A stretch of DNA of 64,000 nt from Candidatus Bathyarchaeota archaeon (GTDB lineage: Archaea > Thermoproteota > Bathyarchaeia > Bathyarchaeales > Bathycorpusculaceae). Both the position numbers and the translations under genes were made by a program. The notes below the pieces were generated by a model. It was not told the DNA's origin. It saw only the letters and a program-made list of their open reading frames with translations, and searched no databases. Below, in pieces: positions 34,507-43,651 of this stretch; the first letter of the stretch is position 1; each line of letters starts with the position of its first letter. Location: contig JAOZHT010000004.1 of assembly GCA_026014735.1 (NCBI GenBank), positions 1 to 64,000 of the forward strand, given 5' to 3'.

Positions 34507-35418
34507 TTACTGTTCTATGGGCATGACGCCTATTATGCGTTGGGACAGCAGCCCCAGGAATACTGAAAGCAGCGGGTAGAGCCACACAACGGGCAATGGA
34601 CCAATCCCGGGCAGATATGCCAGCGAGGTGGTTCCGAAGACTGGAATAAGCACCAGGAACCATACGATGAGGTAAACGAAGGATATGCCGATTTGCAGCA
34701 TCTGCGGCTTGAACATTTTGGCCTGCATGTTGTTTATTTGAGATTGCCTCTTCTTGAGCTTCTCCATCTGCTTCTTATCCTGTGCCCGCGCTGCAGCCAT
34801 GCTTTCCCGGCGGAATTCAGCCATTTCCTTCTGCATAACACGGTACTGCGCCCAGCCGATGAAGTAGTTAATTAGAACACGGTTTATCCCTGTGTTCAAG
34901 AATGCAATGCCCGCAGCAATGCCCAGTATCGCCAGTACGGGAAGGAACGTGACAATGTTCACTTGAAAGCTTACATCGTCAATTTGAACTGTAGATGTGG
35001 CGGTGGATGCATCTGTAGCCCACGTGTAGTTCCCTGCTACGACAGGGTTGGTTGCGTCGAACGTAAAGGTTAGGCTTTGCCCCGAACTTAAGCCTTGGCC
35101 AGATGGACTCAGGTAGAAGACGGATTCCTTGCGGGTTATGGTCCATGACTGCGAGGCAGGCTGCTGGGTTATAGCTGGGTTGGCTATGGCGCTGTAGCCT
35201 GCGGGAATCGTGACGTTGATGTTGGTTAAGGTGCTATTGTTGGCTGCGTTGGTGATTACGCAGGTGTAGGAGGCAGCTTGATTTACGCCATCATTGTTTG
35301 ACGAGACGGAAAGAGAATAGTTTGAAGCTGCCTGGGCAGCGGCGAAAGCACTCACCGCATAAATCACAAATAACGCCACAGTTGCAAGTAAGATTATTTT
35401 TTTGTTTAACGCCTTCAT
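34507..35418 (-). CDS. DUF106 (EMC3/TMCO1/YidC-like) insertase with added extracellular domain
   Basis: The C-terminal half (about 150-303) is the archaeal DUF106 membrane-insertase: first helix (FLPVLAILGIAAGIAFL), a basic coiled-coil (MQKEMAEFRRESMAAARAQDKKQMEKLKKRQ) and two final helices. This family helps insert membrane proteins. Unusually, the protein begins with a signal peptide (1-29) and about 120 residues of Ser/Thr/Asn-rich beta-type sequence (NYSLSVSSN...YTWATDAS), which would lie outside the cell. Archaeal DUF106 proteins are normally about 170-200 residues. It lies between the flavodoxin and cmk. Confidence 0.88.
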   Translation of the reverse strand: MKALNKKIILLATVALFVIYAVSAFAAAQAASNYSLSVSSNNDGVNQAASYTCVITNAANNSTLTNINVTIPAGYSAIANPAITQQPASQSWTITRKESVFYLSPSGQGLSSGQSLTFTFDATNPVVAGNYTWATDASTATSTVQIDDVSFQVNIVTFLPVLAILGIAAGIAFLNTGINRVLINYFIGWAQYRVMQKEMAEFRRESMAAARAQDKKQMEKLKKRQSQINNMQAKMFKPQMLQIGISFVYLIVWFLVLIPVFGTTSLAYLPGIGPLPVVWLYPLLSVFLGLLSQRIIGVMPIEQ

Positions 35419-35637
35419 TCTCGGGGCTCTCTTTTTGCGTGGTTATGTCGTTTATGGCTACATGTTCCTCGTTAATAACCATTTTTGCTTCTTAAGAGCC
35501 AAAATGAGCAAAACCAAGTTTCTCAATCGACCAAAAAGTCAGCTTTCAAAAGCCTCCATAGCCAACCTGCAAGCTGGAGCGGGCCAGAAACCAAACGGGC
35601 CATAGCCCAGGCCCTCTGGGAGCCTAAAGCATCTTGC

Positions 35638-36183
35638 CTATTCTGCCTCATTAACTGCTTTAGCAAGCGAACGCGCCCAAACCTCTATGCCTGCCCAGTC
35701 GCGAGTGTCATGGATGCGGGTGGTATCTAAACCGTTTCTGCGTAGGCTTTTGCGGTTAACCCTAACCATGATGTCAACGACTAAGCCGTGGCTATGACTG
35801 AAATCTAGGTAGCCGCCAAAATAGCCTAAGGCTAAAGGCTGCAAACCGTGTTCATCAGCGGTTTTTTGCAGATATTGACATTTTGCTTCTTCACGTTTTT
35901 GGTCCTTGCGGTCGGCCATCTGGCAGCTGACAAACAGCGCGGTCTTTTTGGTTTGAAGCGTCTGCTTGTTTTTGCTGAGGAACTCTATTGATTCTTTAGT
36001 CCATTTGTCCGCTCGCATCCCGCTACCCACCACGATTAAGTCGTAGCCGCCTATGTCTGAGGGGGCATCTTTTGCGTCGACTATTTCGGCGGGGATGCCT
36101 TCATCTGATAACGCTGCGCCGATTGCCTGTGCCACCTTAACGGTGCCGCCCCATCTTGTGCCATAGATTACAAGAGCCTTCAT
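35638..36183 (-). CDS. Flavodoxin-domain protein (protoporphyrinogen-oxidase-like)
   Basis: A protein of about 181 residues with the FMN-binding IYGTRWGGTVKVAQAIG loop, DLIVVGSGMRADKW and LFVSCQMAD strands, like HemG/flavodoxin_5 proteins. ATG 36183 (MKALVIYG) is the natural start; 36195 adds four residues. It sits where adk usually lies after secY, separated from secY by a terminator-like hairpin, and 219 bases upstream of the DUF106 gene. I see nothing else in that 219-base gap. Confidence 0.85.
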   Translation of the reverse strand: MKALVIYGTRWGGTVKVAQAIGAALSDEGIPAEIVDAKDAPSDIGGYDLIVVGSGMRADKWTKESIEFLSKNKQTLQTKKTALFVSCQMADRKDQKREEAKCQYLQKTADEHGLQPLALGYFGGYLDFSHSHGLVVDIMVRVNRKSLRRNGLDTTRIHDTRDWAGIEVWARSLAKAVNEAE

Positions 36184-36281
36184 CGTGTTTTCCAACGTTC
36201 ATTGCAGAATTAGCCATAGTTCAGTTTAAAGTGGCATATTAAGCATGTCATGAAGATGAGAATAAAGCGATGAATAGCAAC

Positions 36282-36316
36282 AAAAAGTGAAAAGGGGAAC
36301 CCGCGGCTTTGCGGGT
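36282..36316 (-). terminator. Terminator after secY
   Basis: On the minus strand ACCCGC (36316-36311) and GCGGGT (36304-36299) form a 6-pair stem, followed by TCCCCTTTTCACTTTTT. It begins 7 bases after the secY stop. It should end the uL15-secY transcript. Confidence 0.6.
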
Positions 36317-36322
36317 CGAGGC

Positions 36323-37756
36323 TTAATCGCCCAGGATTCGTCTGAACGCTGGGAACATTTCTGCGGCGCGTTCACGCATCAGCAGCTCATAGTACTGGTA
36401 TATGATGCCCACTGATAGCAGGATACCGGTGCCTGTACCGAAGGCGCCTAGGAAATCCGATAGCCCAGCTAAGAGACCGACGAATATGCCGCCCAGCACC
36501 GTCACGACGGGGATGTAGCGTTTAAGTATGGCTTCGATGGGACGTTCGCTGCGGCGGTAACCGGGGATCTGCATGCCGCTGTCCATGAGTTGCTTAGCGA
36601 CTTTGCTGGGACCTAAGCCGCCGACTTCCAGCCAAATCAGGGAGAACACGGCACAGAAAGCCACGATGATTGCGAGGTATGCGGCTGCCTGCAACGGGTC
36701 AGCTAGGACACCTTGTATGTTACGCGGAGCCGTCACGTAGTAGGCTAAGCCGCCCACAGGTTGAACACTGACGCTGCCATCGGACCCGACGGTTTGGTTG
36801 TAGTCGCCGATTATTTGGAAAAAGAGATTGGTGCCTGGTGCGGGTGTTCCAAGTTGACTCCAAAGTAGCTGGCTGAAGAAGTAGACGTTGGCGAATAATG
36901 CGGAGGCGAAGATGACGGGTAGGTTGCTGACGTAGAGGAGTTTGATTGGGTAGCGGCTGCGGAAGCCTTTGTAGCCGGCGTAGCTCATGGGGAGCTCAAC
37001 GCGGACACCCTGCAAGTAGATAACGATGAGGAACACAACGATGGTTGCGATTAACCCTATTAGGGAGGGGTAAACGCCGCCTGCGGTGCCAAACACCCAT
37101 TCTAGCCCTGTTATGCCGCCGCCGAGTAGCTGTGATAGTGCACCGACGAATAAGCCGGTGGGCGGCGCGAACATAGACCAGAGTATGCTCTGGGCGACAC
37201 CTGCCATGATGAAGAGACTGATACCGCTGCCTAGACCCCAGCCTTTCTGGACAAGTTCATCCATTAACATAACGATTATACCTGCGGCTAGGAGCTGCAC
37301 GAAAATCACAATTATTACCCCGAATCCCAATTCGTCCAAAGTACCATACATGCCGCTGAGGATGTAGGCGCCGCCTTGAACTGCGGTGAGGATTATGCTG
37401 AAGACTTTGCTGGCTGAGGTGAATAGTCCTCGGTCTTCAGGGTTTGATAAATCGCATTTTATGATGCCGGAGCCTGCGAGAAGCTGGAGAATTAAGCCTG
37501 CCGTGACGATGGGGCCGATGCCAAGCTCCATCAGTGTGCCCTGGTTTGAGGCGAAGATAACGCGGAGTTGACCGAATCTGTCTGAGGCGGTTGAACTTAC
37601 GCCGTAGAGTGGAATCTCGGTCATCACTAGGAAGACGACTAGGACAAGGGCGGTCCAGAAGATTTTTTCGTTAAAGCTAACTTTGCGTGCGGGCTTTTTG
37701 ATTTCAGGTAAAACTCTGCCTACAGGCTTGAATAGGCTGAGGAATCTTCCGGCCAT
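36323..37756 (-). CDS. secY: Preprotein translocase subunit SecY
   Basis: A 477-residue, ten-helix channel subunit of the Sec translocon. Seen are the N-terminal PEIKKPARKVSFNEKIFWT, the plug region TEIPLYGVSS, GIGPIVTAGLILQLLAGS, and the conserved cytosolic loop MSYAGYKGFRSRYPIKLLYVSNLPVI. It starts 9 bases after uL15. Its partner SecE is encoded at 13.5 kb. Confidence 0.97.
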   Translation of the reverse strand: MAGRFLSLFKPVGRVLPEIKKPARKVSFNEKIFWTALVLVVFLVMTEIPLYGVSSTASDRFGQLRVIFASNQGTLMELGIGPIVTAGLILQLLAGSGIIKCDLSNPEDRGLFTSASKVFSIILTAVQGGAYILSGMYGTLDELGFGVIIVIFVQLLAAGIIVMLMDELVQKGWGLGSGISLFIMAGVAQSILWSMFAPPTGLFVGALSQLLGGGITGLEWVFGTAGGVYPSLIGLIATIVVFLIVIYLQGVRVELPMSYAGYKGFRSRYPIKLLYVSNLPVIFASALFANVYFFSQLLWSQLGTPAPGTNLFFQIIGDYNQTVGSDGSVSVQPVGGLAYYVTAPRNIQGVLADPLQAAAYLAIIVAFCAVFSLIWLEVGGLGPSKVAKQLMDSGMQIPGYRRSERPIEAILKRYIPVVTVLGGIFVGLLAGLSDFLGAFGTGTGILLSVGIIYQYYELLMRERAAEMFPAFRRILGD

Positions 37757-37765
37757 TTAGCAGCT

Positions 37766-38188
37766 TTACTCCTCGAAGGCTTCTGCTTCTGCTTCTGGGA
37801 GAACCAGCTTGCCGCCGGCATCCTCGATTTTCTGCTGGGCAGATTTAGAGGCTGCAGCAACCTGCACGGTTAAGGCTCTGGTTATTTTGCCTGTGCCGAG
37901 CAGTTTAGTGTAACCGAGTTCGGTTAAGTTGATTTCGGCGCCTTTTGCCAACTGGTCGAGTTTCTGCAGGTTAATGGTGCTTTCATATCGGTTTATGCTC
38001 TGCGGAGAAGTGAATCCGTGTTTCCCAAAGTACCCTGGGTCAATGTTTTGGATTTTGCTCCAGAGGTGCTTGTGGCGTCCAACTCTGCGGTTGCCTTTGC
38101 TACCTGAATCTCGGTGTTGCCCGATTCTTCCGTAACCTTGTGTTCGTGAACCTCGGAATTTCCTGATTTTTCTAAGTTTATGGGGCAT
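37766..38188 (-). CDS. rpl15: Ribosomal protein uL15
   Basis: A 140-residue large-subunit protein with the typical glycine/basic N-terminus (KFRGSRTQGYGRIGQHRDSG, then GNRRVGRHKHLWSKI) and the C-terminal GTGKITRALTV fold. It ends in an acidic LPEAEAEAFEE. It overlaps the upstream Hsp20 gene by 11 bases, so its ribosome-binding site lies inside that gene. uL30, its usual neighbour, is more than 4 kb upstream. Confidence 0.95.
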   Translation of the reverse strand: MPHKLRKIRKFRGSRTQGYGRIGQHRDSGSKGNRRVGRHKHLWSKIQNIDPGYFGKHGFTSPQSINRYESTINLQKLDQLAKGAEINLTELGYTKLLGTGKITRALTVQVAAASKSAQQKIEDAGGKLVLPEAEAEAFEE

Positions 38189-38615
38189 GGTGATCGGCTT
38201 TTCCTATAGCTGTTGATTCAGCTTTTTTTAGCTTGATTTCTAGCACGCCGTTCTTGAACTTGGTGTGCGTTTCGTCTGGAATCACTACCTTCGGTAAATT
38301 TAAACTTTTATAATAACGGCGTTCTTTTGATTTGGCGGAGAGGGTAATTTTCTGGTCTTTCACGTTAATTTTAAGCGAATCTCTGCTAAAGCCCGCTATC
38401 TCAGCGATTATCGTGATGTTATTGGTGTCTTGGAAGATGTCAATTAAGGGTTTTGGCTCTTGCCCCCTGCGTTTGGCGTAGCTGTTTTGCGGGCGGAGGC
38501 TCGGCGGCGTCGGAGCGGATTTTTGGCTTGTTCGCTGTTTTTTGGGTGGACTTAGCTCGTTTAGGTTTAGCCATTTTCGGTTCTTGTTGGTTCTTCGCCA
38601 TTTTGCACTCATCAT
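38178..38615 (-). CDS. Small heat-shock protein (Hsp20) with basic N-terminal extension
   Basis: The alpha-crystallin domain occupies about residues 55-140: DTNNITIIAEIAGFSRDSLKI, ITLSAKS, and the closing KFKNGVLEIKLKK. This domain holds unfolding proteins as oligomers. The first 55 residues are unusually basic and Ser/Pro-rich (RRTNKNRKW, PPKKQRTSQK). ATG 38615 lies 3 bases after a strong GGAGGGGG; a TTG at 38627 would precede that site. The gene overlaps the start of uL15 by 11 bases. Confidence 0.85.
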   Translation of the reverse strand: MMSAKWRRTNKNRKWLNLNELSPPKKQRTSQKSAPTPPSLRPQNSYAKRRGQEPKPLIDIFQDTNNITIIAEIAGFSRDSLKINVKDQKITLSAKSKERRYYKSLNLPKVVIPDETHTKFKNGVLEIKLKKAESTAIGKADHHAP

Positions 38616-39180
38616 TTCCCCCTCCAATTAACTAACGGATTTCTCTGTGGGGATTATAAAATGTATCGCACATAAAGGGTGATAAAAACCCTGAAGAACA
38701 GGTTGCTGTTAGCTAGCGAAAAATGCTCAGCGGGGGAGTAGATAGCAGGAAACGGCTGCTTTTTTGTGACATAACGGCTTATTTGGTGGCTGCCCAAGCT
38801 TTATTTGGCTGTTTTCAGGTACAAGAAGCCGGAGTTTTCTCTCGGGCGGTTTTGCGTAAATTATAATAGGCATGGATATGCAGTGCTAGATGAGGGTGGA
38901 GCCAAGCTCGAAGCCTAAGCATTGATGGCTCAGGCCACAGGCAAAGCACGAGGACTGGTTTCAACTTACCGCAAATAGCATTGAGAACTTTGCTATCAAC
39001 ACCGAGGGAAAAAAAGGCTCCAAAACCTCTCCCTCCTTTTTCTGGCAGCACAACCACAAACCCCACTGTAAAGCTTGAAAGGTGATTTTTGATTGTTCAA
39101 TTATTAAGGGGTTTCTTGTTACCCTAAAAACGGCATAAAGACTGCCATATACGTTAAGTGAAAGAAGGTAGCTCGGTTGC
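38616..39180. other. 565-base gap without a gene
   Basis: No open frame here has family features or a good start. The only structure I see is a small GGGT/ACCC hairpin near 38676-38689. It probably contains the promoter for the Hsp20-uL15-secY transcript (TATAAAAT-like sequence near 38655 on the plus strand) and otherwise looks like inserted or decayed DNA. Confidence 0.4.
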
Positions 39181-39486
39181 TTATATTTCTGGCACATCGT
39201 TGAAGTTGTCTGCGGCTTCGGGTTTCGCATCGGTGCGCAGAAACTCTTCCCCGTTTACTGTGACAACGCGGACATCTTCGCCTCGCCTCCACTTGCCCAG
39301 CATAGTCCGGAAAACCGTGGCGTAGCTGATGCCCTGTTTTATGTTGGCGATAACTTGCTCACGTGACTCAATGCTTGTTTCGCAGACTAGGCAACCGAAG
39401 TCGCTGTGGACTTCTACGCAACTGATTTTGGCGGAGCCAGTTATAGATTTGACTCCTGAAATGAGATAGTCTGCCCACTTCTGCAT
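39181..39486 (-). CDS. DUF3892 family protein
   Basis: A 101-residue protein with the DUF3892 pattern: KWADYLISGVK at the start, SREQVIANIKQGISYATVF in the middle, then GEDVRVVTVNGEEFLRTD and a closing DNFNDVPE. The function of this small domain is unknown. It lies alone in the segment inserted between uL15 and uL30. Confidence 0.8.
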   Translation of the reverse strand: MQKWADYLISGVKSITGSAKISCVEVHSDFGCLVCETSIESREQVIANIKQGISYATVFRTMLGKWRRGEDVRVVTVNGEEFLRTDAKPEAADNFNDVPEI

Positions 39487-39680
39487 GCCATCACCTTTTG
39501 CACCAGAAATTTCATTGTACTATTTAACAGTTATTGCATCGGTCTTTGACATTTAAGTAGCCACCTTATGAGCAGGGTGAACAAGAATGCAAACGCGGCT
39601 TGAAAAACCGATTTTTGATATTCTTTGGGAAACATTTATTTGCGGAAAGTTGGGGTTATTAGGTTGGAAGGGAGAATATC

Positions 39681-40319
39681 ATGAGGGGAAAACAAATTGC
39701 CCTAGTAACAATGATAATTGTAGGCATAGCGCTTCTTTTTTACAGCCTCTACATCGGAGTTATGATCGGCGCAGACTGGTACGGTAAAGACGCCACTTTT
39801 CAATGGCACATGAACAACTACATCGTTATGGATGCTCAATACGCATACAGCATCTTTGGACTCGCCACCATGGCCATAGGGGGGTTAGCAACCGGATTAG
39901 CGATGGCTGCCTTCTTTAACTTCACCAAAACCAAAAAACACATCCTCATACTGCTAACGCTCTTCTTCGTAGCCATAGCCACCTCGGGTTTGGGCTTCAA
40001 CACGCTTGATTTCATGCTGGGATGCTTCTACTGGACCAACATGGCTTACCCCGCGCCTATCCAAGTGCTACTCTTCTCGGTGGATGTGTGGAACTTCTAC
40101 TTCTTCTTCTTCGTGGTTCCACTTTGGGCAAGCGGGTTCTTGATGGGTATAGCGACAACCTACTTCGCCTTCGTGCACCGACACAGACACGCCGCGGCGG
40201 CATATGCAGCACAGGGGAACCTGGCGGACACGCTAAAGACGCAGGATTACGTTGTGGAATCCAAGGTTTTCTGCAGAACCCGCAGAAGCACAGAGCAAAC
40301 CTTCACAAACACCAACTAA
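39681..40319 (+). CDS. Four-helix membrane protein, unknown
   Basis: A 212-residue protein with about four membrane helices (ALVTMIIVGIALLFYSLYIGV, GLATMAIGGLATGLAMAAFF, ILILLTLFFVAIATSGLGF, VWNFYFFFFVVPLWASGFLMGIA), an aromatic-rich outside loop and a His-rich cytosolic start of the tail (HRHRHAAAAY). No family recognised. GGAAGGGAG lies just before ATG 39681, and a TTTATTTG TATA-like run is 45-50 bases upstream. It is the only plus-strand gene of the insertion. Confidence 0.7.
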   Translation: MRGKQIALVTMIIVGIALLFYSLYIGVMIGADWYGKDATFQWHMNNYIVMDAQYAYSIFGLATMAIGGLATGLAMAAFFNFTKTKKHILILLTLFFVAIATSGLGFNTLDFMLGCFYWTNMAYPAPIQVLLFSVDVWNFYFFFFVVPLWASGFLMGIATTYFAFVHRHRHAAAAYAAQGNLADTLKTQDYVVESKVFCRTRRSTEQTFTNTN

Positions 40320-40653
40320 CCCTTTTTTCCTCAGAAACATCTAGCCCGAGAACGCCGGCTTTCTTCATTTCTTGTGAATAGGCGAGTCATAATTGTGGAG
40401 GAAGTCACCGCCAGCCATACCCGTCATTTCCGGGCAAATCAGTAGATTAATGGTGTTCTGCTTGTGGCGGATTGCACAACCAATCTGCAATGCGCCTTAA
40501 AACCCGTTTCCAAAATGCATTGTTTTCTGCAAATCACTGGTTGTTGTTGTGTAAAGAGGGGCACCCACCACAACAACTATACAAAAACAGGTTAAAGCAG
40601 AAAAATGTGCTCACTAGAATAAGAGGGGGAGGGAGGTACTTCCAGGCGGGACG
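40320..40653. repeat. Gap with a 9-pair inverted repeat
   Basis: This 334-base gap between convergent genes has no gene. GTTGTTGTG (40543-40551) and CACAACAAC (40569-40577) are perfect inverted copies with a 17-base loop. It could terminate either transcript or mark an insertion boundary. Confidence 0.4.
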
Positions 40654-42303
40654 CTATGCCTTCAGTTTCTCGTCAACAAGCCGCTCAAACTCAGCTTCGT
40701 TCTCAACCTTAAATATCCTCTTAGGCTTCTGCCTGCCCATCGCGCGACCCTCCTTGAGACGCCGCTTTACCTCGCGGTCTATAACGCCGTAAGCCTCCGG
40801 GCGCGTAATGGCAACTTCGATGAGTTCCTTATGGAGAACGCCGTGTCCATTAACCGATGTGCTGTCAAGCAGGAACTGTCGACCAGTATCAACCGCATAG
40901 AACTCGACGAAGGTTTTGGTAAGCGACGACAGGATTTCCCCCTTAAATTCGGGCTCGTTTTGGACGGGGGCTTCGGGGATTACCAGAAAGATGAATCTGC
41001 CGGGGGATCCCTTGACATGATAGAGTTCCCACCAGCGTATGTTGCTGATTTTGAAGAGGGCGTCATTTATCTGTCTGGAGTAGACTTTAAAGCCAAAGAA
41101 GTTACCGGATTGGTCTCCGGAATCGAAGTCGACGGCGTCAGTGGCTCTTCCAAGAGACATTATAGCCGGCAACGTAACAGTTAGCGATGCTGTTTCTAGC
41201 TTGACGGTGAAGGTGTAGGCGGGATCCATGACTTCAATCATGTCACCTGTGGGGTACCGTATCAGGGGAAGACATTCGTTGGGACGGGTTAATATTAGCT
41301 CGCCACGCAAGCCCTTTTTCCATTCATACCAGGGTGTTGTTTTGGGTATGTAGGTTGGGTCCTGTTTGGCTTTGATGACTTCTTCGGGGTTAGCAATCTC
41401 GGGAATAGAGTAACGCAGAAAGAAGCTGAGCCAATCATGCTCGGTGGAAACCTGGATTGCCTGAACCCACTGCTCGGTTGCGCCGAACACGTCATGCATC
41501 TCCATAAGCGGATAAGCTTTATGGATTTTAGGCAGATACGGCGCGAGCGCTTCAGCGTGGGAAAAGCCCAGCCTCGTCTTAGACAGGGTTTCTGCAAGGT
41601 TGGAATAGTCGATGCCCCGCATTAGATACTTGCAGATTAACCATGACAACCCCGGAACCTTAACCTTATCCTTCACTATCTTCTGCACTATCTTCTCGAA
41701 TTCGCCGGGGTGATGCGCTATCTTGTGGATAACAAGGTAAAGCCATGTGACACCAACCGTAACATCGATACGTTCAAGCTTAGAGGCCTGCCTCAACGCT
41801 TTGATAACATCCATTTCGCTGGCCAAAGTAGAAATCAAACCGGTTAAACCATACTTTTTTAGGACAAGCCCAAAGAGGGTATCGCCGCCAGTGGAAGTGA
41901 AAACCCAGGGGCTATCCGTGATGCGTACGCCGCTAAGGTAGAGGAGCTCGAGAAAACCCTGCGCGATGACATCTAGGTCGCCTTCTCCGTAGTAAACTTT
42001 TTTCTGTTTGCCCGTGGAGCCAGAGGTGTACCAGAATATGGCGGGTTTTTTAAGAAGCACCTTCTCGGGGCCAATCCGATCGAAGAGGTCCTGAATCTGC
42101 TCATAGGAGGAGAGGGGAAGCTTGCTTAGCTGCGAGATGTCAGTGACATGTTCGATTGAAGCGTAGGCGGGTGAGCGGCTGGCGCTTGAGGTAATCTGGT
42201 CAAGCATTTCTGAGTGAAGCTGTTTTAGTTCACTGTACGATAAAGTGAAGTCCCGCAGAATCGACGCTTCAACCTCATCTACTAAAGCTTGGTTTAGGGG
42301 CAT
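40654..42303 (-). CDS. GH3/PaaK-like acyl-adenylating enzyme
   Basis: A 549-residue protein of the ANL-type adenylate-forming enzymes. The ATP loop reads WYTSGSTGKQKKVYYGE (about residues 90-106), FGATEQW is the likely A5-type motif, and RYPTGDMIEVMD contains the ATP-ribose Asp (A7-type). Such enzymes activate carboxylic acids as acyl-AMP and often pass them to CoA or an amine. Overall layout recalls GH3 and phenylacetate-CoA ligases. ATG 42303 (MPLNQAL) is preferred over the upstream frame start. It lies in the DNA separating uL15 and uL30. Confidence 0.82.
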   Translation of the reverse strand: MPLNQALVDEVEASILRDFTLSYSELKQLHSEMLDQITSSASRSPAYASIEHVTDISQLSKLPLSSYEQIQDLFDRIGPEKVLLKKPAIFWYTSGSTGKQKKVYYGEGDLDVIAQGFLELLYLSGVRITDSPWVFTSTGGDTLFGLVLKKYGLTGLISTLASEMDVIKALRQASKLERIDVTVGVTWLYLVIHKIAHHPGEFEKIVQKIVKDKVKVPGLSWLICKYLMRGIDYSNLAETLSKTRLGFSHAEALAPYLPKIHKAYPLMEMHDVFGATEQWVQAIQVSTEHDWLSFFLRYSIPEIANPEEVIKAKQDPTYIPKTTPWYEWKKGLRGELILTRPNECLPLIRYPTGDMIEVMDPAYTFTVKLETASLTVTLPAIMSLGRATDAVDFDSGDQSGNFFGFKVYSRQINDALFKISNIRWWELYHVKGSPGRFIFLVIPEAPVQNEPEFKGEILSSLTKTFVEFYAVDTGRQFLLDSTSVNGHGVLHKELIEVAITRPEAYGVIDREVKRRLKEGRAMGRQKPKRIFKVENEAEFERLVDEKLKA

Positions 42304-42455
42304 ACGTGTAAAACCCAAAGTGTGATGCAATAGATTCCATATGAAAGTATTAATAGATATGGCAAACCGGCGCCTGAAACATCCACCTAACCATCATGCA
42401 CCCGTAAGCAACAAGACTATACGCTGACGATAAAACCAGTTTACACAAAGCAAAC

Positions 42456-42485
42456 TAAAAACAAAAATCAAAAGGAAAAGAAAGG
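42456..42485 (-). terminator. T-rich terminator after uL30
   Basis: The minus strand reads CTTTCTTTTCCTTTTGATTTTTGTTTTTAG just after the uL30 stop. Several T runs in succession are the usual archaeal terminator. This supports the end of the uL22-to-uL30 transcript here, with uL15-secY transcribed separately. Confidence 0.6.
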
Positions 42486-42494
42486 TTACGCAGA

Positions 42495-42983
42495 TTAAAT
42501 CATGCGTTTAACGAGATCGTTGATGGCTTCGCCGCGGTACCCAGCTTCGCCGCCTGCATTAAAGGCCTTCTTAGTTAAGCCCTTGTAGCCCTTTGATGGG
42601 GGATGCAGCTTAAAGCGGGGTTCGATGTCGGGTAGGCTCTTGTATGCAACCTTGCAAGATAGGAGGGCATCGGCGAGTTCCTCGATGGAGCCGTAGCCTG
42701 CCTTCTGCAGGTATTCAGCGGTGAGTTTTTTGGCGCCTGCGAGTCTGCCGCGTTTCTGCAGCATAGCTGTGATGGTTTCCTTGGAGACTTCGCCCCAGGT
42801 GACATAGTTGCTTGCGCGCTGCAGCATGCCTTTGTAGGCGGGTCTGCTGTCGATTATGACTGCGTGGTTAGTGTGTGTGAGCCTGAGCAGTTCGAGGGTT
42901 TCGCGGGTTTCCTTCATTGCGCTGACGGTTCCGCGGACTCGGACCACGACGAGGCATTTGCATTCTTCAGTTTTCTGTGACAT
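42495..42983 (-). CDS. rpl30: Ribosomal protein uL30
   Basis: A 162-residue archaeal-length uL30: CLVVVRVRGTVSAMKETRETLELLRL, NHAVIIDSRPAYKGMLQRASNYVTWGE, then PPSKGYKGLTKKAFNAGGEAGYRGEAINDLV. Start ATG 42983 has GGTGA seven bases upstream; the TTG at 42998 would precede that site and lie inside uS5. It is the last gene of this transcript. Confidence 0.95.
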   Translation of the reverse strand: MSQKTEECKCLVVVRVRGTVSAMKETRETLELLRLTHTNHAVIIDSRPAYKGMLQRASNYVTWGEVSKETITAMLQKRGRLAGAKKLTAEYLQKAGYGSIEELADALLSCKVAYKSLPDIEPRFKLHPPSKGYKGLTKKAFNAGGEAGYRGEAINDLVKRMI

Positions 42984-42985
42984 GT

Positions 42986-43651
42986 TTACTTCACCCAATC
43001 TGTGGTTGTGATTAAGTTGTAGGTTTTGGTTAAGCCGTCAAAGATCGCGCGGGCATAGGAGGGCACTGTTCGGGTGGAGCCGTAGCTTCGCATCCAAAGG
43101 TCCTTCACGCCAGCAAGACCCAAAATGACCTTGGCGACTTCGCTGGAAACTAGACCTAAGCCTCTTGGACCAGGCACGATGACTACGCGGACGCCGCCAC
43201 ATTTGCCTTCCACTTCGAAGGGGACACTGTGGGGTTTACCGCAGCCGCATTCCCAACTGCCGCAGCCCCGTTTAACGGGAACGATGTTTAGGCGTGCGTT
43301 AGCTGCTGCTTTCTCGATGGCGTTGCGTACTTGACCGGCTTTGCCTTGGCCTAGGCCGATGTAGCCGTCTCTGTTGCCGACTGCGACGATGGCTTTGAAA
43401 CGTGATTTTTCGCCGGCGTCAGTTTGCTTCTGAACCAAGTTGACGTTGATGACTTCTTCTTGCAGGTCAGGAATCAAAGAGTCCACGATTTGGGGCTCGC
43501 TGATTTTGATGCCTGAGAGGAAAAGGTCTTCGATAGTGGTGATTTTGCCTTCCTGAACCATTTTGCCCAGACGGGTCCTTGGAACCCACTGTTCTAGGCT
43601 AGCTTGGCGTCTTTCGCTGTCTCTACTTCTATCTCTTGGATTTCTGCTCAT
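42986..43651 (-). CDS. rps5: Ribosomal protein uS5
   Basis: A 221-residue small-subunit protein involved in decoding accuracy. The N-terminal WVPRTRLGKMV, the dsRBD-like FKAIVAVGNRDGYIGLGQGKA, and GLGLVSSEVAKVILGLAGVKD are complete. Between them is CGSWECGCGKPHSV, the archaeal cysteine segment. Its ATG overlaps the uL18 stop (ATGA). Confidence 0.96.
   Translation of the reverse strand: MSRNPRDRSRDSERRQASLEQWVPRTRLGKMVQEGKITTIEDLFLSGIKISEPQIVDSLIPDLQEEVINVNLVQKQTDAGEKSRFKAIVAVGNRDGYIGLGQGKAGQVRNAIEKAAANARLNIVPVKRGCGSWECGCGKPHSVPFEVEGKCGGVRVVIVPGPRGLGLVSSEVAKVILGLAGVKDLWMRSYGSTRTVPSYARAIFDGLTKTYNLITTTDWVK

Noticed and set aside
35402-35730. Plus-strand frames between DUF106 and the flavodoxin gene
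   Set aside because: They overlap both real genes in antisense and have no recognisable features.
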